Shown: positions 60,560-64,000 of the stretch, piece after piece | How positions within the stretch are numbered: position 1 is the first letter of the stretch | Layout: every line of letters begins with the position of its first letter | Assembly: GCF_000327385.1 (NCBI RefSeq) | Contig: NW_008708442.1 | Coordinates: forward strand, 52,422 to 116,421 | Origin: Lottia gigantea | Taxonomy: Eukaryota; Mollusca; Gastropoda; Lottiidae | Length of the DNA: 64,000 nt | Reading direction: 5' to 3' | The notes under the pieces: model-generated | The model's database searches: none | Told to the model about the DNA's origin: nothing | Seen by the model: only the letters and a program-made list of their open reading frames with translations | Position numbers and translations under genes: made by a program

Positions 60560-62190
60560 ACTCCAGAAAATGCCAATCAGGCATGACTCTATCCGAGCAA
60601 TGTAACATACTTCCAGAAAGATTGGACATGTCTGTCAGTTTCCTCTTTTGTACAACAAACATGGTACCCCATCGGATGTAGCTGTGCGACAAATGTGCCT
60701 ATGATTAGCAAAATATGCATTTCTACAAATCCAGCATAATATAGCCTACAGATGTTGTCCCGAAATCAGCAACCGTGTCATGTTTTCATCAAATTTGAAC
60801 CCTCTCAAGGTATTGACAAAATGAACAATGTCAGATTTATAGCATTTCTAATATTTGCCGTAGGACACATGACACCACCTTCGAGGATCATGCAGCAAAG
60901 TGGTCCCCTCACCTACTGCATGACCACTTCCAGAGTGTCACACTGACCGACCATCCAATAAAGCAAATGGCAATACCCAATTTATCCCTACTGTGAAAGG
61001 GAGATTTCCTAAAATTAACACATGTGAAAAATTCAACAACTGTGGTTATGCGTAACAAAAGTGACAATCCATCAAAAGCCAATCAGGCATGGCTGTGTCG
61101 AAAAATGTGTCATACCCCCAGAAAGAGTAGCCCTGTTCTATTTCCACTATGTCCAACAAACATGGTACCCCATCGGATGTAGTTGTGCGACAAATGTGCC
61201 TATGATTAGCAAAATATGGCATTTCTACAGATGCAGCATAATATGGCCTACAGATGTTGTCCCTAATTCAGCAACCATGTCATGTTTTCATCAAATTTGA
61301 AACCTCTCAAGGTATTGACAAAATGAATAATGTCAGATTTATACCATTTCTAATATTTGCCGTAGGACACATGACACCACCTTCGAGGATCATGCAGCAA
61401 AGTGGTCCCCTCACCTACTGCATGACCACTAACAGAGTGTCACACTGACCGACCATCCAATTAAGCAAATGGCAATACCCAATTTATCCCTACTGTGAAA
61501 GGGAGATTTCCTGAAATTAACACTTATGTGAAAAATTCAACAACTGTGGTTTATGCGTAACAAAAGTGACAATCCATCAAAAGCCAATCAGGCATGGCTG
61601 TGTCGAAAAATGTGTCATACCCCCAGAAAGAGTAGCCCTGTCCTATTTCCACTATGTCCAACAAACATGGTACCCCATCGGATGTAACTGTGCGACAAAT
61701 GTGCCTATGATTAGCAAAATATGGCATTTCTACAGATGCAGCATAATATGGCCTACAGATGTTGTCCCGAATTCAGCAACCGTGTCATGTTTTCATCAAA
61801 TTTGAACCCTCTCAAGGTATTGACAAAATGAATAATGTCAGATTTATAGCATTTCTAATATTTGCCGTAGGACACATGACACCACCTTCGAGGATCATGC
61901 AGCAAAGTGGTCCCCTCACCTACTGCATGACCACTTCCAGAGTGTCACACTGATCGACACTAATTTCCTAAAATTAACACTTATGTGAAAAATTCAACAA
62001 CTGGTTTATGCGTAACAAAAGTGACTATTCATCAAAAGCCAATCAGGCATGGCTGTGTGGAAAAATGTGTCATACCCCCAGAAAGAGTAGCCCTGTCCTA
62101 TTTCCACTATGTCCAACAAACATGGTACCCCATCGAATCTAGCTGTGCCTATGATTAGCAAAATATAGCATTTCTACAGATGCAGCATAT
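60560..62190 (+). repeat. ~505-bp tandem repeat, about 3.3 copies
   Basis: CATGGTACCCCATCGGATGT recurs near 60660, 61161, 61666 and (one change) 62121. Copies 2 and 3 are nearly identical, copy 1 is diverged and copy 4 is partial. Each full copy contains two short overlapping open frames, which are conserved only because the copies are recent. Confidence 0.95.
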
Positions 62191-62374
62191 GGGGTGGCTC
62201 TCTGTGACAAATTTGAATACATCTTCAAAAGTGGCATTCCTTCAGATGTGGTTTATACCCAGCAAAAGGTTCAACATCCAACAGATGCAATTCTGTATGA
62301 CAAATGTGGTAGACAGCAAGCCAGCAAACATTGCTTAGGACAACAACAATCTTGGCTTGTGTGTCAAAAAATGA

Positions 62375-63770
62375 ATAGTATTTCTAGCAAGATACGCCCC
62401 AATTTTCGGTATATCAAGGGTGGTCGCCAATCTGTGTCAAATCCTTCCAAAAATCGAACTTGTCATAGATATTGTGGATTTAAACAAACAGATAAATTGA
62501 CATAAACTGTTACCTCTAACTTGTTCAGAAGCCAACAAATTTTGATGCATTTTTAACAAGTCGACGGCAATTACTCAAGTTATGTTTATTGAAAAATCTC
62601 TGTTATAGATGATCACACCAAATTTCATTTACATACGATGAAAACTTTAGTCTCTATTGTGTTCACAAATAAATTTTGCTGCATTTCTAAGTTAAGGGTA
62701 ATAACTCAAAAACCATTCGTCAGAACATTTTCAAGACCTCATCAATATAAATGATCCCAATAGGTAAAAACTGTAGTCTATGTTGTGTTCATTAACAAAT
62801 TTTGATGCATTTTTCCTAAGTCAAGTTTAATAACTCATAAACCAATCATCGAAATATCGTGAGATTCCAACTTTTCCAAGACATCGTCAATATAAATGAT
62901 GCCAACAGGTAAAAACTGTAGTCTGTATTGCGTTCTCGAACAAATTTTGATGCATTTTTCCTTAGTCAAGTTTAATAACACAAAAACCAATCATCGAAAG
63001 ATTGTCCAAAACATCATCAATATAAATGATCACACTAAATTTCATTCAAATCAGATTAAAACTGTAGTCTCTATTGTGTTCACAAACAAATTTTGACAAG
63101 TTTTTCCTTGGTCAAAAACTTTTCATTGAAAAATCATCAAATTCTAACTTAACCGAAACCTAATCAATAATTTATATTGATTAGGTTTCGGTTAAGTTAG
63201 AGTTTGATGATTCACACCAAATTTCATTAAAATCAGTGGAAAACTGTAGTCTCTCTTATGTTTACAAACAAATTTCCACACGTTTTGCCCAAGTCAATGG
63301 CAATAACATCGAAATATTGTCAAATTCAAGCCAGACCAAGATCTCATCAATACAAATGATCACACCAAATTTCATTAAAATCAGTTGAAAACTGTAGTCT
63401 CTATTATGTTCACAAATGAATTTCGACGCATTTTCCAAGGTCAAGGGCAATAACTCAAAATAGTCAATTTCAAACTTGAACAAGACCTCATTGATATAAA
63501 TCACACCAACTTTCATTAAAATCTGATTAAAACTGTAGTCTCTATTATGTTTACAAACAAATTTCAACACGTTTTTCGCAAGTCAAGGGCTGATCGAAAA
63601 AAATCTTCAAATTCGAACTTGACCAAGATCTTATCAATATAAATGCTCACACCAAATTTCATTAAAATCAAATACTGTAGCCTCTATTGTGTTCACAAGC
63701 AAATTGTGGATGGATCATCAGACAGCATCAACGACAAAATACAACCACATTATGATGTCTTGGTGATTAC
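62375..63770 (+). repeat. Longest family F element, about nine inner units
   Basis: Starts AGCAAGATACGCCCC and ends AACCACATTATGATG after about nine units of 140-170 bp with CTGTAGTCTCTATTGTGTTC, AAGTCAAGGGCAATAAC and ATAAATGATCACACCAAATT. Contains a long hairpin at 63133-63211. Confidence 0.85.
63133..63211. repeat. 36-bp-arm hairpin inside the family F array
   Basis: Arms 63133-63168 and 63176-63211 are inverted copies with one mismatch and a 7-base loop; the central words are CTTAACCGAAACCTAATC and its complement. Confidence 0.95.
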
Positions 63771-64000
63771 GAGGCAAGTTTACCAGGTATATGAGTAGAA
63801 GAGAAAATGGTCGAGTTTCGATGAAAAAAAAAATTGGCACAATTCATTAGACATTAGAGGTTCCAGAACAGATGACTGATCCAGGATCTTAATTGATCAA
63901 AACGACCAGAGTGCAATAAAATACACCCTGACCGACGGTTTCTATGATGCACTTTGACATGGGCAAATATAAGGAGCTACATTAAGGAGAGAAAGAAGAG

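Noticed and set aside
61061-61953. Repeated 79- and 64-codon frames in the 505-bp array
   Set aside because: Two overlapping frames conserved equally between young copies show recent duplication, not selection for protein.
1-64000. tRNA, rRNA and retrovirus-like or capsid-bearing elements
   Set aside because: I looked for tRNA T-loop words, rRNA stretches and retroviral protein motifs and saw none that could be supported by eye; a covariance-model or profile search would be needed to exclude them fully.

Overview
This is an AT-rich animal nuclear sequence: genes are split into many short exons with GT..AG introns, and the gaps are packed with short non-autonomous repeats. A recurring repeat family carrying the words AAGGGCAATAACTC and ATACGCCCAC, which I associate with mollusc genomes, makes a mollusc the best guess. 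That is inference, not proof.

Layout. Positions 1-22.3 kb are gene-poor: I could support no exon there, only dispersed MITE-like repeats, minisatellites and a large repeat mosaic (13.66-15.08 kb). Positions 22.3-35.9 kb (minus strand) hold a 22-exon gene that I could assemble with every splice phase in agreement (about 864 residues, first exon not found). It encodes UBA, coiled coil, UBX, two SHP-like motifs, a helical linker and about 15 leucine-rich repeats. This looks like a p97/VCP adaptor carrying its own LRR domain, a combination I do not recall as a named family. A 5'-truncated LINE lies just upstream of its UBA exon. Positions 37.15-40.45 kb (plus strand) hold a small secreted cysteine-rich protein with two alternative signal-peptide first exons. 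It lies head-to-head with the UBX-LRR gene. Positions 41.67-52.24 kb (minus strand) hold a TMC (transmembrane channel-like) gene of 16 exons and about 715 residues, tail-to-tail with the secreted-protein gene. Immediately upstream of its start is a decayed ISL2EU-type DNA transposon (52.5-55.4 kb) with convergent transposase and SWIM/YqaJ-exonuclease genes. At 56.6 kb there is an isolated short-chain dehydrogenase exon. From 56.8 kb to the end there are only repeats, including a 0.5-kb tandem array (60.56-62.2 kb) and a 1.4-kb tandem repeat element (62.4-63.8 kb).

The most unusual pattern concerns the minisatellites inside genes. All four major intronic tandem arrays (about 25-bp, 34-bp, 40-bp and 23-bp units) sit at the 3' end of an intron, and in two unrelated genes the repeat unit includes the splice acceptor and the first exon bases, producing rows of decoy 3' splice sites. 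The 34-bp array also carries about 13 perfect TGACGTCA (CRE) palindromes.

No tRNA or rRNA gene, CRISPR array, retrovirus-like or capsid-bearing element was recognised.
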